A DNA stretch of 64,000 nt from Bradyrhizobium manausense (GTDB taxonomy: Bacteria; Pseudomonadota; Alphaproteobacteria; Rhizobiales; Xanthobacteraceae). This document shows positions 42,548-51,861 of this stretch, in pieces. The translations under genes were made by a program, and so were the position numbers. The first letter of the stretch is position 1; each line of letters starts with the position of its first letter. The notes beneath the pieces were generated by a model, which saw only the letters and a list, made by a program, of their open reading frames with translations, ran no database searches and was not told where the DNA came from. The stretch lies in assembly GCF_018129685.1 (NCBI RefSeq), contig NZ_JAFCLG010000014.1, forward strand, positions 62,001-126,000, given 5' to 3'.

Positions 42548-43471
42548 CTAGCGGCCATCGAGACTTCTCTTGAGGAGCGCGAACTGCTTCTTGAGCCGCG
42601 GTACCGCGAAGTCGATGAAAGCGCGCACCTTCGGCACCGAGAGGCGGCCCTGCGGACAGATCAGGTGAACCGGCATCTCGGGGTCCTCGTCGCCGGCAAG
42701 CACGATCTCGAGCTCGCCACGCGCCACCTGCTCGGCGACCTGATACGAGTACATCCGCGCCACGCCGCGTCCGGCGACCGCGGAGGCCACGGCGGCATAG
42801 GTGCTGGTGACGGTCAGGCGCGGAGTGAACTGCACCGTGCGGAGCGCCGACGAGTTTGCAGGCGGCTTGAAGGTCCACGAATTGGGAAGATGGGCCATCG
42901 CCACGACCTGATGCTTGGCAAGATCTCCGGGCTCCGCGATCCGCGGGTGTTGTTTCAGATAGCGCGGCGCCGCCACGACGACACGGCGGACTTCGCCGAT
43001 CCGCGTCGCCACCATCGCCGAATCCGCGAGAGGACCGATACGCAGCGCAACATCAACGCCCTCCTCGATCAGATTGACCGCGCGGTCGAACAGCAGGAGT
43101 TTGGCGGACACCGTCGGATAGGCGTCCAGAAACGCATCGAGGATCGGCCGCAGCACCATCTCGCCTGACACCACAGGGGCCGTGATCGTGAGCAAGCCGC
43201 GTGGCGCGGTTCGCGGTCCGGCCGCGATGTCATCGGCCTCTTCGAGTTCGGCGAGGACGCGGCGGCAGATCGCGACATAGCGCTCGCCTTCCTGGCTCAG
43301 CTTGATCGACCGCGTCGTCCGGTGCAGCAGCTCGGCCCCGACGCGTTCTTCCAGGAAGGCGATCGCGCGGCTCACCGCGGCCGGCGACCGGCCAAGCTTG
43401 CGGCCCGCGGCCGCAAGGCTGCCTTCGTCCACCGCGAGAACGAACACCTTCATCGCATCCAGACGATCCAT
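42548..43471 (-). CDS. LysR-family transcriptional regulator
   Basis: The 307-residue protein has the N-terminal winged helix-turn-helix (MDRLDAMKVFVLAVDEGSL, then AAAGRKLGRSPAAVSRAI) and a periplasmic-binding-like effector domain from about residue 90. The family segment LLTITAPVVSGEMVL marks the CrgA/AaeR-like subgroup. GGGAAGG supports ATG 43471. It is divergent from the SDR-tautomerase-MFS operon and probably controls it; a palindrome at 43501-43517 is a candidate binding site. Effector unknown. Confidence 0.93.
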   Translation of the reverse strand: MDRLDAMKVFVLAVDEGSLAAAGRKLGRSPAAVSRAIAFLEERVGAELLHRTTRSIKLSQEGERYVAICRRVLAELEEADDIAAGPRTAPRGLLTITAPVVSGEMVLRPILDAFLDAYPTVSAKLLLFDRAVNLIEEGVDVALRIGPLADSAMVATRIGEVRRVVVAAPRYLKQHPRIAEPGDLAKHQVVAMAHLPNSWTFKPPANSSALRTVQFTPRLTVTSTYAAVASAVAGRGVARMYSYQVAEQVARGELEIVLAGDEDPEMPVHLICPQGRLSVPKVRAFIDFAVPRLKKQFALLKRSLDGR

Positions 43472-43500
43472 GCCTTCCCGTCGCCCTCGAAATTGAGCTG

Positions 43501-43517
43501 GCAAATTAAGCATTTGC
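43501..43517. promoter_or_regulatory. Candidate LysR-box palindrome
   Basis: GCAAAT-TAAGC-ATTTGC is a perfect 6-bp inverted repeat with a five-base spacer, and it contains the T-N11-A layout typical of LysR sites. It lies 30 bases upstream of the LysR start in the divergent intergenic region. Confidence 0.5.
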
Positions 43518-43674
43518 TCCAGCCGCGACAACTGCCGCGACGCGCCGATCCGGCATTCATACGCGCGGCGAAAGAGTGTCTGCCGGACAGCGGATATTCG
43601 CAGCCAGTCCCTGGCGGCGTACCTCAGCACGCAAGCCAGTCAGTGCTGGCACGGATCAATTACAGGAGCCCGTC

Positions 43675-44385
43675 ATGGGTATCGAACAGAAGGTTGCCAT
43701 CATCACCGGCGCGTCGCAGGGCATCGGCGCCGCCCTGGTCCAGGGTTTTCGCGATCGCAATTATCGCGTCGTTGCGACCGCGCGCTCGGTCAAGCCGTCG
43801 GGCGACGATGACGTTCTCGCCGTTCCCGGCGACATCGCCGACCGGAAGACTGCCGAGCGCGTGGTCGCAGAGGCCGTCGCGCGCTTCGGCCGCGTCGACA
43901 CGCTCGTCAACAATGCCGGCATCTTCCTGGCCAAGCCGTTCACGCAATACACGGCCGAAGACTATGTCGCGGTGATGGGGACGAACGTTGCCGGTTTCTT
44001 CAACATCACCCAGCTCGCGATCGCCGAGATGGAGAAACAGGGGTCCGGCCACGTCGTGCAAATCACGACCACCCTCGTTGATCAGGCCAATTCGAACGTA
44101 CCCTCGGTGCTGGCCTCGCTGAGCAAGGGCGGGCTGAATGCCGCGACGAGGTCGCTCGCAATCGAATACGCCAAGCGCGGCATTCGCGTGAACGCGGTTG
44201 CTCCCGGCATCATCAAATCGCCGATGCACCCGGTATCGACGCACGCCCAGCTGGGCGCGATGCATCCGGTGGGCCGAATGGGCGAGATGTCCGACATCGT
44301 CGATGCGGTGCTCTATCTCGAAAACGCGACTTTCGTTACCGGCGAGATTCTGCATGTCGACGGCGGCCAGATCGCCGGCCACTGA
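43675..44385 (+). CDS. Short-chain dehydrogenase/reductase
   Basis: The 236-residue classical SDR has the cofactor loop TGASQGIGAAL, NNAG in the fourth strand, and a C-terminal GGQ. The usual Tyr of YxxxK is not seen: the region reads SVLASLSKGGLNAATRSLA, where Ser replaces Tyr four residues before the Lys. This suggests altered or lost catalysis. AGGAG precedes the ATG. It is the first gene of a three-gene operon with a tautomerase and a transporter. Confidence 0.9.
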   Translation: MGIEQKVAIITGASQGIGAALVQGFRDRNYRVVATARSVKPSGDDDVLAVPGDIADRKTAERVVAEAVARFGRVDTLVNNAGIFLAKPFTQYTAEDYVAVMGTNVAGFFNITQLAIAEMEKQGSGHVVQITTTLVDQANSNVPSVLASLSKGGLNAATRSLAIEYAKRGIRVNAVAPGIIKSPMHPVSTHAQLGAMHPVGRMGEMSDIVDAVLYLENATFVTGEILHVDGGQIAGH

Positions 44386-44400
44386 ACGCGGAGCGAGATG

Positions 44401-44637
44401 ATGCCCATCGTCACCATTCAAGTGACCCGCGAAGGAACGGCGCCGGGAACGGCATTGCTCACGGCGGAGGAAAAGGCGGCGCTGATCAAGGGCTCGAGCG
44501 AATTGCTGCGCGACGTCCTTGGCAAGCCGCTCGATTCCACTTTCGTCGTGATCGAGGAAGTCGACACCGGGAATTGGGGTTGGGGCGGCCTGCCCGTGCA
44601 GGAATTCCGGCGCCGCCGCGTCAGCCAGACAGGATGA
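44401..44637 (+). CDS. 4-oxalocrotonate tautomerase family protein
   Basis: The 78-residue protein starts MPIVTIQVTREG. After removal of Met, Pro1 is the catalytic base, which is why the second of two adjacent ATGs is chosen. The ending with EEVDTGNWGWGGLPV matches the family. It would act as an oligomer on enol/keto substrates. It lies 15 bases after the SDR and 29 bases before the transporter gene. Confidence 0.9.
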   Translation: MPIVTIQVTREGTAPGTALLTAEEKAALIKGSSELLRDVLGKPLDSTFVVIEEVDTGNWGWGGLPVQEFRRRRVSQTG

Positions 44638-44666
44638 TCCGCGCAAGGCACGCGCAGGAGGATGAC

Positions 44667-45896
44667 ATGACCGACGCAAATGCGAAGCAACACATCGAAG
44701 CCCGGCTGCATGCGCAGCCGGGGGCGGACTCACGATCAACCTGGCGTTACGCGGTGGCGGGACTATCCGCATCGCTGGTCGGGCTTGGTCTCGCCCGGTT
44801 CTCCTACACGCCGCTGATCCCCGCCCTGATCGCGGCAAAATGGTTCAGCGCCTCCGACGTCGTCTATCTCGGCGCTGCGAACCTCGCGGGCTATCTCGCC
44901 GGCGCGCTCGCGGCGCGGGCTGTCTCTGCACGAATTGGCGCGGTCCGCGCACTGCGGGCGATGATGCTGCTTGCAACCCTCTCCTTCTTTGCAAGCTCGA
45001 CCCCGGTGTCATTCACCTGGTTCTTCGCCTGGCGTTTCCTGTCCGGCCTCACCGGCGGAATCATCATGGTGCTGGCCGCCTCCGTCATTCTACCGCACAC
45101 CTCGCCCTCCCGGCGTGGCATCGTCGGCGGCGTGATCTTTGCGGGCGTTGGCCTCGGCGTCGCCGCATCGGGCACGCTCGTGCCGTTGCTGCTGCAGCAA
45201 GGCTTGCAGCAGAGCTGGTACGGCCTTGGCGCACTCTCGGCGCTGCTGACACTGGCAAGCTGGTGGAACTGGCCTGAAGAAGTCAAGACCGACGCAGCGC
45301 CGACGCATCATGCGAAGCAGCGTCACGCCTCGACGGCCGCCCGTGCACTGCTGATCCAGTACGGGCTCAACGCTGTCGCGCTGGTGCCGCACATGGTCTT
45401 CATTGTCGACTTCGTGGCGCGAGGTCTCGGCCAGGGCATCGCCGCGGGATCGCGCTATTGGGTGCTGTACGGCCTCGGCGCGATCGCCGGCCCGCTCGTC
45501 GCCGGCCATCTCGGCGACCGCTCGGGATTCGGCCCGGCCCTGCGCGCCGCTTTTCTGATCGAGGCGGCCGCCGTGCTACTCCCGACGGTCAGCACGGCGC
45601 CGGTGTCGTTGATCGTATCGAGCGTGGTGATCGGCGGCTTCACGCCGGGCATCGTGCCGCTGGTGCTCGGACGCATTCACGAACTCGTACCGCACGCGGC
45701 CGAGCAGCAGCGCGCGACCTGGAGCCACGCCACCACCAGCTTTGCCCTGTTCCAGGCGGCCGCCGCCTACGGCTTCTCCTGGATCTATGCGAACACCGGC
45801 GGCGACTATCTCGTCCTGTTCGCGCTCGGCGGCGGCGCTGTGGTGCTTGCGCTCGCGATCGATCTTGGCCTCGCACTCACCACGCGGAAAGCCTAG
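44667..45896 (+). CDS. MFS transporter, YbfB/YjiJ family
   Basis: The 409-residue protein has twelve predicted membrane helices. The signature GLGLARFSYTPLIPAL in the first helix and a conserved FLSGLTGGIIMVLAAS region assign it to the YbfB/YjiJ group. AGGAGG precedes the ATG. As the last gene of the SDR-tautomerase operon it is likely an exporter or importer of the compound that the operon handles. Substrate unknown. Confidence 0.9.
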   Translation: MTDANAKQHIEARLHAQPGADSRSTWRYAVAGLSASLVGLGLARFSYTPLIPALIAAKWFSASDVVYLGAANLAGYLAGALAARAVSARIGAVRALRAMMLLATLSFFASSTPVSFTWFFAWRFLSGLTGGIIMVLAASVILPHTSPSRRGIVGGVIFAGVGLGVAASGTLVPLLLQQGLQQSWYGLGALSALLTLASWWNWPEEVKTDAAPTHHAKQRHASTAARALLIQYGLNAVALVPHMVFIVDFVARGLGQGIAAGSRYWVLYGLGAIAGPLVAGHLGDRSGFGPALRAAFLIEAAAVLLPTVSTAPVSLIVSSVVIGGFTPGIVPLVLGRIHELVPHAAEQQRATWSHATTSFALFQAAAAYGFSWIYANTGGDYLVLFALGGGAVVLALAIDLGLALTTRKA

Positions 45897-45910
45897 AAGA
45901 GGCACGGTAA

Positions 45911-47371
45911 TCAGGAATACTGCATCACGCCGTCGTCGATCTTGCCGAAGCGCAAGGAGACGATGTCGAGCGCGTAATTCTGGTAGAGCCTCCACGGCTG
46001 CTTCGAGCCCTGCTTCGGCATTTTTGCCACCGACCGCTGCACATAACCCGAGGTGAAATCGAGCGCCGGTTGGGCGGTGATGGTGGAATCGTCATTGTGC
46101 GGCATGGCTTGCCGGAAATTGTGCCGGTCCATGTAGTTGATGAGCCGGCAGACATATTCGCAGGTGAGATCGCATTTCAGCGTCCACGACGCGTTGGTGT
46201 ATCCGAACGCAGACGCCATATTGGGCACGTCAGCATACATCATGCCCTTGTAGGTGAGCGTGTTGGCAAAATCGACGGCGCGGCCGTCGACGCTGACCTC
46301 CAGTCCGCCGACGACCTGAAGCACGAGGCCCGTCGCCGTCACGATGATGTCGGCGGGCAGCTCGCTGCCGTCCTTCAGGCGGATGCCATCGTGGGTAAAT
46401 CTGTCGATCTCGTTGGTGACGACGGAGGCGCGCTTTTCCCGGATCGCCTTGAACAAATCGCCGTCGGGCACAAGGCACAGGCGCTGATCCCAGGGGTTGT
46501 AGCGCGGCGTAAAATGTGTGGCGACATCATAGTCCGGCCCGAGCGCCATACGCACGCCACCGAGGATCAGGTTCCTCACCTTGTCCGGCCGCCGGCGGCT
46601 GAGCTGGAAGAAGAACATTCCCCACATCACGTTGCGCCAGCGGATCAAGTGATAGGCCAGGCGCGCCGGCAGATTGCGACGCAGCCTGTTGGCGACGGGA
46701 TCCTGCGCCGGACGCGATACCACGTAAGTGGGCGACCGCTGCAGCATGGTGACCTGCGACGCTTTCTTGGCAAGCTCCGGCACCAGCGTCACCGCGGTCG
46801 CGCCCGAGCCGATCACGACGACGCGCTTGCCCGCGTAGTCGATGTCCTCGGTCCATTTCTGCGGATGCACGATGCGGCCGGCAAAATCCGCTGTGCCCGC
46901 GAACTCCGGGGTGTAGCCCGCCTCGTATTTGTAGTAGCCCGCGCACATGAACAGGAAGTTGCAGGTGAAGCGCACGGTCTCGGTCACGCCCTCGCCCTCT
47001 GTGCGCTCGACCTCGACAGTCCAACGCGCATCCGGCGTCGACCACGCCGCGCGCTTGACGCGATGGCGGAAGCGGATGTGCTTCTCGATGCCGTTCTCGG
47101 TCGCGGTCTCGCGCACATAGTTCAGGATCTGCGGCCCGTCGGCGATCGCCTTCGGATCGGTCCACGGCTTGAAGGAATAGCCGAGCGTGAACATGTCGCT
47201 GTCGGAGCGGATACCGGGATAGCGAAACAGGTCCCAGGTGCCGCCGATGCAATCGCGGCCCTCGAGAATGACGTAGCTCTTGCCGGGGCATTTGCTCTGC
47301 AAATGATAACCTGCACCGATGCCGGACAGACCGGCACCGACGATGAGCACGTCGAAATGTTCTTGTTGCAT
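45911..47371 (-). CDS. Flavin-containing Baeyer-Villiger type monooxygenase
   Basis: The 486-residue protein has an FAD site (LIVGAGLSGIGAGYHL), the FRYPGIRSDSDMFTLGY region of the family, a second nucleotide site VIGSGATAVTLVPEL for NADPH, and between them FAGRIVHPQKWTED, which fits the FxGxxxHxxxW fingerprint. It inserts oxygen into ketones or oxidises other substrates at the expense of NADPH. GGAGG five bases before ATG 47371 fixes the start. It converges with the MFS gene across 14 bases. Confidence 0.92.
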   Translation of the reverse strand: MQQEHFDVLIVGAGLSGIGAGYHLQSKCPGKSYVILEGRDCIGGTWDLFRYPGIRSDSDMFTLGYSFKPWTDPKAIADGPQILNYVRETATENGIEKHIRFRHRVKRAAWSTPDARWTVEVERTEGEGVTETVRFTCNFLFMCAGYYKYEAGYTPEFAGTADFAGRIVHPQKWTEDIDYAGKRVVVIGSGATAVTLVPELAKKASQVTMLQRSPTYVVSRPAQDPVANRLRRNLPARLAYHLIRWRNVMWGMFFFQLSRRRPDKVRNLILGGVRMALGPDYDVATHFTPRYNPWDQRLCLVPDGDLFKAIREKRASVVTNEIDRFTHDGIRLKDGSELPADIIVTATGLVLQVVGGLEVSVDGRAVDFANTLTYKGMMYADVPNMASAFGYTNASWTLKCDLTCEYVCRLINYMDRHNFRQAMPHNDDSTITAQPALDFTSGYVQRSVAKMPKQGSKQPWRLYQNYALDIVSLRFGKIDDGVMQYS

Positions 47372-47490
47372 GGTTTCCTCCGCCGCGGCGGGATAGTCCG
47401 ACCGCAAGCCCGGGCCGTCAATCCGCAACAACCGAACCGGGAACCGATTTTTTGCCACGGCGCGGCCGCCTGCCGCCACGCGGACAAAGC

Positions 47491-47518
47491 AAAAGGCCCC
47501 GGATCGCTCCGAGGCCTT
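47491..47518 (-). terminator. Terminator after ahcY
   Basis: On the minus strand AAGGCCTCGG and its complement CCGGGGCCTT form a stem followed by TTTGCTTTG. It lies 24 bases past the ahcY stop. Confidence 0.8.
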
Positions 47519-47541
47519 CGCGTGTTCTGAGTGGATCGAAC

Positions 47542-48963
47542 TCAGTAGCGGTAGTGGTCCGACTTGTAGGGGCCTTCCTGCTTGACGCCGATATAGTCGG
47601 CCTGGTCCTTGCGCAGCTCGGTGAGCTTGACGCCGATCTTGGCGAGGTGGAGGCGCGCGACCTTCTCGTCGAGCGTCTTCGGCAGCACGTAGACTTCCTT
47701 CTTGTACTTGCCGTCCTTGTTGTTGGCGAACAGCTCGATCTGCGCCAGCGTCTGGTTGGTGAAGGAGGCCGACATCACGAAGGACGGATGGCCCATCGCA
47801 TTGCCGAGGTTCACGAGGCGGCCTTCCGACAGCAGGATGATGCGGTGCTTGTCGGGGAATTCGATCTCGTCGACCTGCGGCTTGATGTTGGTCCACTTCA
47901 GGTTACGCAGACCCGCGATCTGGATCTCGTTGTCGAAGTGGCCGATGTTGCAGACGATGGCGCGATCCTTCATCGCACGCATGTGCTCGATCGTGATGAT
48001 GTCCTTGTTGCCGGTCGCGGTGACGAAGATGTCGGCGCGGGGCGCGGCGTCTTCCATGGTCGTGACCTCGTAGCCTTCCATCGCGGCCTGGAGCGCGCAG
48101 ATCGGATCGACTTCGGAGACCATGACGCGGCAACCGGCCTGGCGCAGCGAGGCCGCCGACCCCTTGCCGACGTCGCCGAAGCCCGCGACCATCGCCACCT
48201 TGCCCGACATCATCACGTCGGTGCCCCGGCGGATGCCGTCGACCAGCGATTCACGGCAGCCATAGAGGTTGTCGAACTTCGACTTGGTGACGCTGTCGTT
48301 GACGTTGATGGCGGGCCACAGCAGCGTGCCGGCCTTCTGCATGTCGTAGAGACGGTGCACGCCCGTGGTGGTCTCTTCGGACACGCCCTTGATGCTGGCA
48401 GCGATCGCGGCGAAGTAGCCCTTCGGCTTTTCCTTGAGCTGCTTCTTCAGAAGCGCGAAGAAGACTTCCTCTTCTTCCGAGCCCGGCTTGTCCAGGAACG
48501 CGGTGTCGCCGTTCTCGGCGCGCAGTCCGAGATGGACGTACATGGTGGCGTCACCGCCGTCATCGAGGATCATGTTCGGGTGACCGCCGCCGTGCCAGTC
48601 GAACAATTTTGCGGTGTAGTCCCAGTAATCCTTCAGCGTCTCGCCCTTGACGGCGAAGACGGGAATTCCTGCGGCTGCGATCGCAGCGGCGGCGTGGTCC
48701 TGCGTCGAATAGATGTTGCAGGAGACCCAGCGGATGTCGGCGCCGAGGGCTGCCAGCGTCTCGATCAGCACGCCGGTCTGGATGGTCATGTGCAGGGAGC
48801 CCGCGATGCGCGCGCCCTTCAGCGGCTGCTTCGGGCCGTATTCCTCGCGCGTCGCCATGAGGCCGGGCATCTCGGTCTCGGCGAGCGAGAGCTCCTTGCG
48901 GCCGAAATCGGCGAGCGAAATGTCCTTGACGATGTAATCGGTGAAGCCGGGCTTCGCGTTCAT
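47542..48963 (-). CDS. ahcY: Adenosylhomocysteinase
   Basis: The 473-residue enzyme has the conserved NAD-binding region VAGFGDVGKGSAASLRQAG, the substrate residues in SLHMTIQTGVLIETL, and the C-terminal KSDHYRY that closes the partner's cofactor site. It splits S-adenosylhomocysteine to adenosine and homocysteine, removing the inhibitor of methyltransferases. ATG 48963 has AGGATG at proper distance; an ATG three codons upstream is possible. It lies 120 bases after metK on the same strand, with a hairpin between. Confidence 0.97.
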   Translation of the reverse strand: MNAKPGFTDYIVKDISLADFGRKELSLAETEMPGLMATREEYGPKQPLKGARIAGSLHMTIQTGVLIETLAALGADIRWVSCNIYSTQDHAAAAIAAAGIPVFAVKGETLKDYWDYTAKLFDWHGGGHPNMILDDGGDATMYVHLGLRAENGDTAFLDKPGSEEEEVFFALLKKQLKEKPKGYFAAIAASIKGVSEETTTGVHRLYDMQKAGTLLWPAINVNDSVTKSKFDNLYGCRESLVDGIRRGTDVMMSGKVAMVAGFGDVGKGSAASLRQAGCRVMVSEVDPICALQAAMEGYEVTTMEDAAPRADIFVTATGNKDIITIEHMRAMKDRAIVCNIGHFDNEIQIAGLRNLKWTNIKPQVDEIEFPDKHRIILLSEGRLVNLGNAMGHPSFVMSASFTNQTLAQIELFANNKDGKYKKEVYVLPKTLDEKVARLHLAKIGVKLTELRKDQADYIGVKQEGPYKSDHYRY

Positions 48964-49040
48964 TGCGGGCATCCTGTTGTTGGGATCGTCGTTCCGGAGC
49001 GCTTAGGCGACCCCGCAACCTTCAAAACGATGGATAAGGG

Positions 49041-49072
49041 GCCGGGGATCACTCACGCGAGCGACCCCCGGC
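49041..49072 (-). terminator. Hairpin between metK and ahcY
   Basis: GCCGGGG/CCCCGGC closes a stem whose inner part, TCGCTC/GAGTGA, also pairs. On the minus strand CCCCTTATCC follows. It could end most metK transcripts or set the ratio of metK to ahcY mRNA. Confidence 0.55.
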
Positions 49073-49083
49073 ATATTAAAGGC

Positions 49084-50280
<1,197 letters not shown>

Positions 50281-50341
50281 CAAGAAACCCCTTGTTCCAC
50301 CGCTGCCGGCGGACGTTTGCGATGTTTACAGTTGGATTATG

Positions 50342-51697
50342 TCAATCACGCCGGCGCGAGATGACGTAGGATTCGTCGAGAAACCAGAGCCCGTTGTACT
50401 TTCGCAGCACATCCCTGGCGGCATCCAGAGTGCGGCCGTTTTGAGTCATATCTGTCAATCGGTCGTCCTCAATCTGGGCGACATACACTGCCGCATTCCA
50501 CGCTGCAAAGGCCGTCGAGGTTCCGATAGTACCCGTCACCTCGTTGGGCAGCGCTTCCATATCATACCTGAAGATCGAACGGTTATCCGCGTACGCATTA
50601 AAATTTAAGTCGCGGCCCAACGATCCAAGCTCATACTTAACGGCGCGCAATAGCTCATGACGGCTCACCGAGAAAGGATTTTCTCCGGGCCAGATCGCCT
50701 GGATCATTTCCATGCCGGGATCGTGACCATGGGAGTGAATACCGATCAGGCGGCCGCCTGGTCGCAAGGCCTTGGCCAGCGGTGCGATAATCCGCTTGGC
50801 CCGGAAATTGACCGAAGACAGCGCCCGGTATGGCTGGGATGCAATCACGAGGTCGAAATTGGCCTCGGTCTGGCCTGGCCGGGGAATGGTCGAATCGAGC
50901 AGGAACCGGTGGTCATCGCGGTAGAGCACGAGGACGACCGGCCGCTCGTAAAGCGGCATCGCCGTGCGTGGGCTGATTGCGGCACGCCAGTTCTGCTCCA
51001 GGAACGGGCGCAGCTCGGCGATCTGCTGCTCGAACTCACCCGACGAGGCGCCCCGGAGCGGGACCTCGTGCCAGACCGTGGCGGCGGCGGCCGCAGGCGA
51101 TGCCGGCGTGAGCCAGGGCGCCTCGGAATAGAACATGTTGGTAAACACGAAAACGGACGCCGGATGCTCGAAAATGCGGTCCGGCACCTTCTCCAGCGTC
51201 AGGCGCAGGTCCTCGAGGCTCAGTTCCTTGCCAGCCACGTAGAACGGCATATGCGGGTAGCGCTGGTGCGTGGCGCGCAGCACCCGCGCCAGCACGGTGC
51301 CGTCGCCCACGCCGGCATCGAAAATGCGCAGCGCCGGCGGGCGTGGATGGATGGTGGAAAGCTCCAGCGCCACCCGGTCGGCGATCACCCGCTTCTCGCT
51401 GCAGGTGTGCACGAACAGCAGATATTTCTGCCGGTTCTCGAAGAAGCGGAAATTGCCGCGCGGATCGCGCTTTTCCGGGGGCACCTGAAGCCCCCGCGGT
51501 GGCGGCAGGCCGCCGGTCGTCGATGCCGCGATATAGGCCTGGATCCGCTCCAGCGTGTCGATGGTGATGCGCTTGCCCTCGCGCAGCCGGTGAACAAGCT
51601 TCCCATCGTTCACCGCCCGCCGGCCAAAGGTCGATTCCGCCATGTCCGCCGTGCGGCAGAACTCGGTGATTTGGCTCAGGATTTCGTCGTTTTTCAT
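50342..51697 (-). CDS. HTH-SAM-methyltransferase fusion protein upstream of metK
   Basis: The 451-residue protein has an N-terminal phage-repressor-like helix-turn-helix (about residues 5-57, with MAESTFGRRAVNDGKLV as the recognition region). The rest is a Rossmann methyltransferase-like fold, with motif I RIFDAGVGDGTVLARVL at about 124-140 and a late RPGGRLIGIHSHGHD. It could bind SAM, and its position directly before metK and ahcY suggests a regulator of the SAM cycle rather than an ordinary enzyme. No Shine-Dalgarno is seen at ATG 51697. Repeats just upstream (51700-51756) are possible binding sites. I do not know a characterised member. Confidence 0.7.
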   Translation of the reverse strand: MKNDEILSQITEFCRTADMAESTFGRRAVNDGKLVHRLREGKRITIDTLERIQAYIAASTTGGLPPPRGLQVPPEKRDPRGNFRFFENRQKYLLFVHTCSEKRVIADRVALELSTIHPRPPALRIFDAGVGDGTVLARVLRATHQRYPHMPFYVAGKELSLEDLRLTLEKVPDRIFEHPASVFVFTNMFYSEAPWLTPASPAAAAATVWHEVPLRGASSGEFEQQIAELRPFLEQNWRAAISPRTAMPLYERPVVLVLYRDDHRFLLDSTIPRPGQTEANFDLVIASQPYRALSSVNFRAKRIIAPLAKALRPGGRLIGIHSHGHDPGMEMIQAIWPGENPFSVSRHELLRAVKYELGSLGRDLNFNAYADNRSIFRYDMEALPNEVTGTIGTSTAFAAWNAAVYVAQIEDDRLTDMTQNGRTLDAARDVLRKYNGLWFLDESYVISRRRD

Positions 51698-51699
51698 AG

Positions 51700-51756
51700 G
51701 TGGGAAAACAGTGGGCAAGGAAGTTGGGAAACCGCTCTTAGCAAATTCTGCCCACT
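51700..51756. promoter_or_regulatory. Repeat cluster upstream of the HTH-methyltransferase gene
   Basis: Three direct repeats, GTGGGAAAA (51700-51708), GTGGGCAAG (51711-51719) and TTGGGAAAC (51724-51732), are joined by an exact inverted pair AGTGGGCA (51710-51717) and TGCCCACT (51749-51756). They cover the promoter and start region of the gene, as expected for autoregulation. Confidence 0.45.
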
Positions 51757-51861
51757 CAGGGAATACGACTGCCTTCCTTTACCCCAGCTCCGATAACGCC
51801 TGCGTGAACCCCCACCGGCCGCCGGGCAACAAACAAGCGTTCTCCTGAAGGAACCGCCGCC

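Noticed and set aside
48973..49083. An SAH riboswitch before ahcY
   Set aside because: The only clear structure is the hairpin at 49041-49072; the conserved core of the SAH aptamer was not found.
50281..50341. A SAM riboswitch before metK
   Set aside because: The gap has only 61 bases and I see neither the SAM-II core nor a paired leader. The same holds for the region upstream of the PLP enzyme at 5108-5256.
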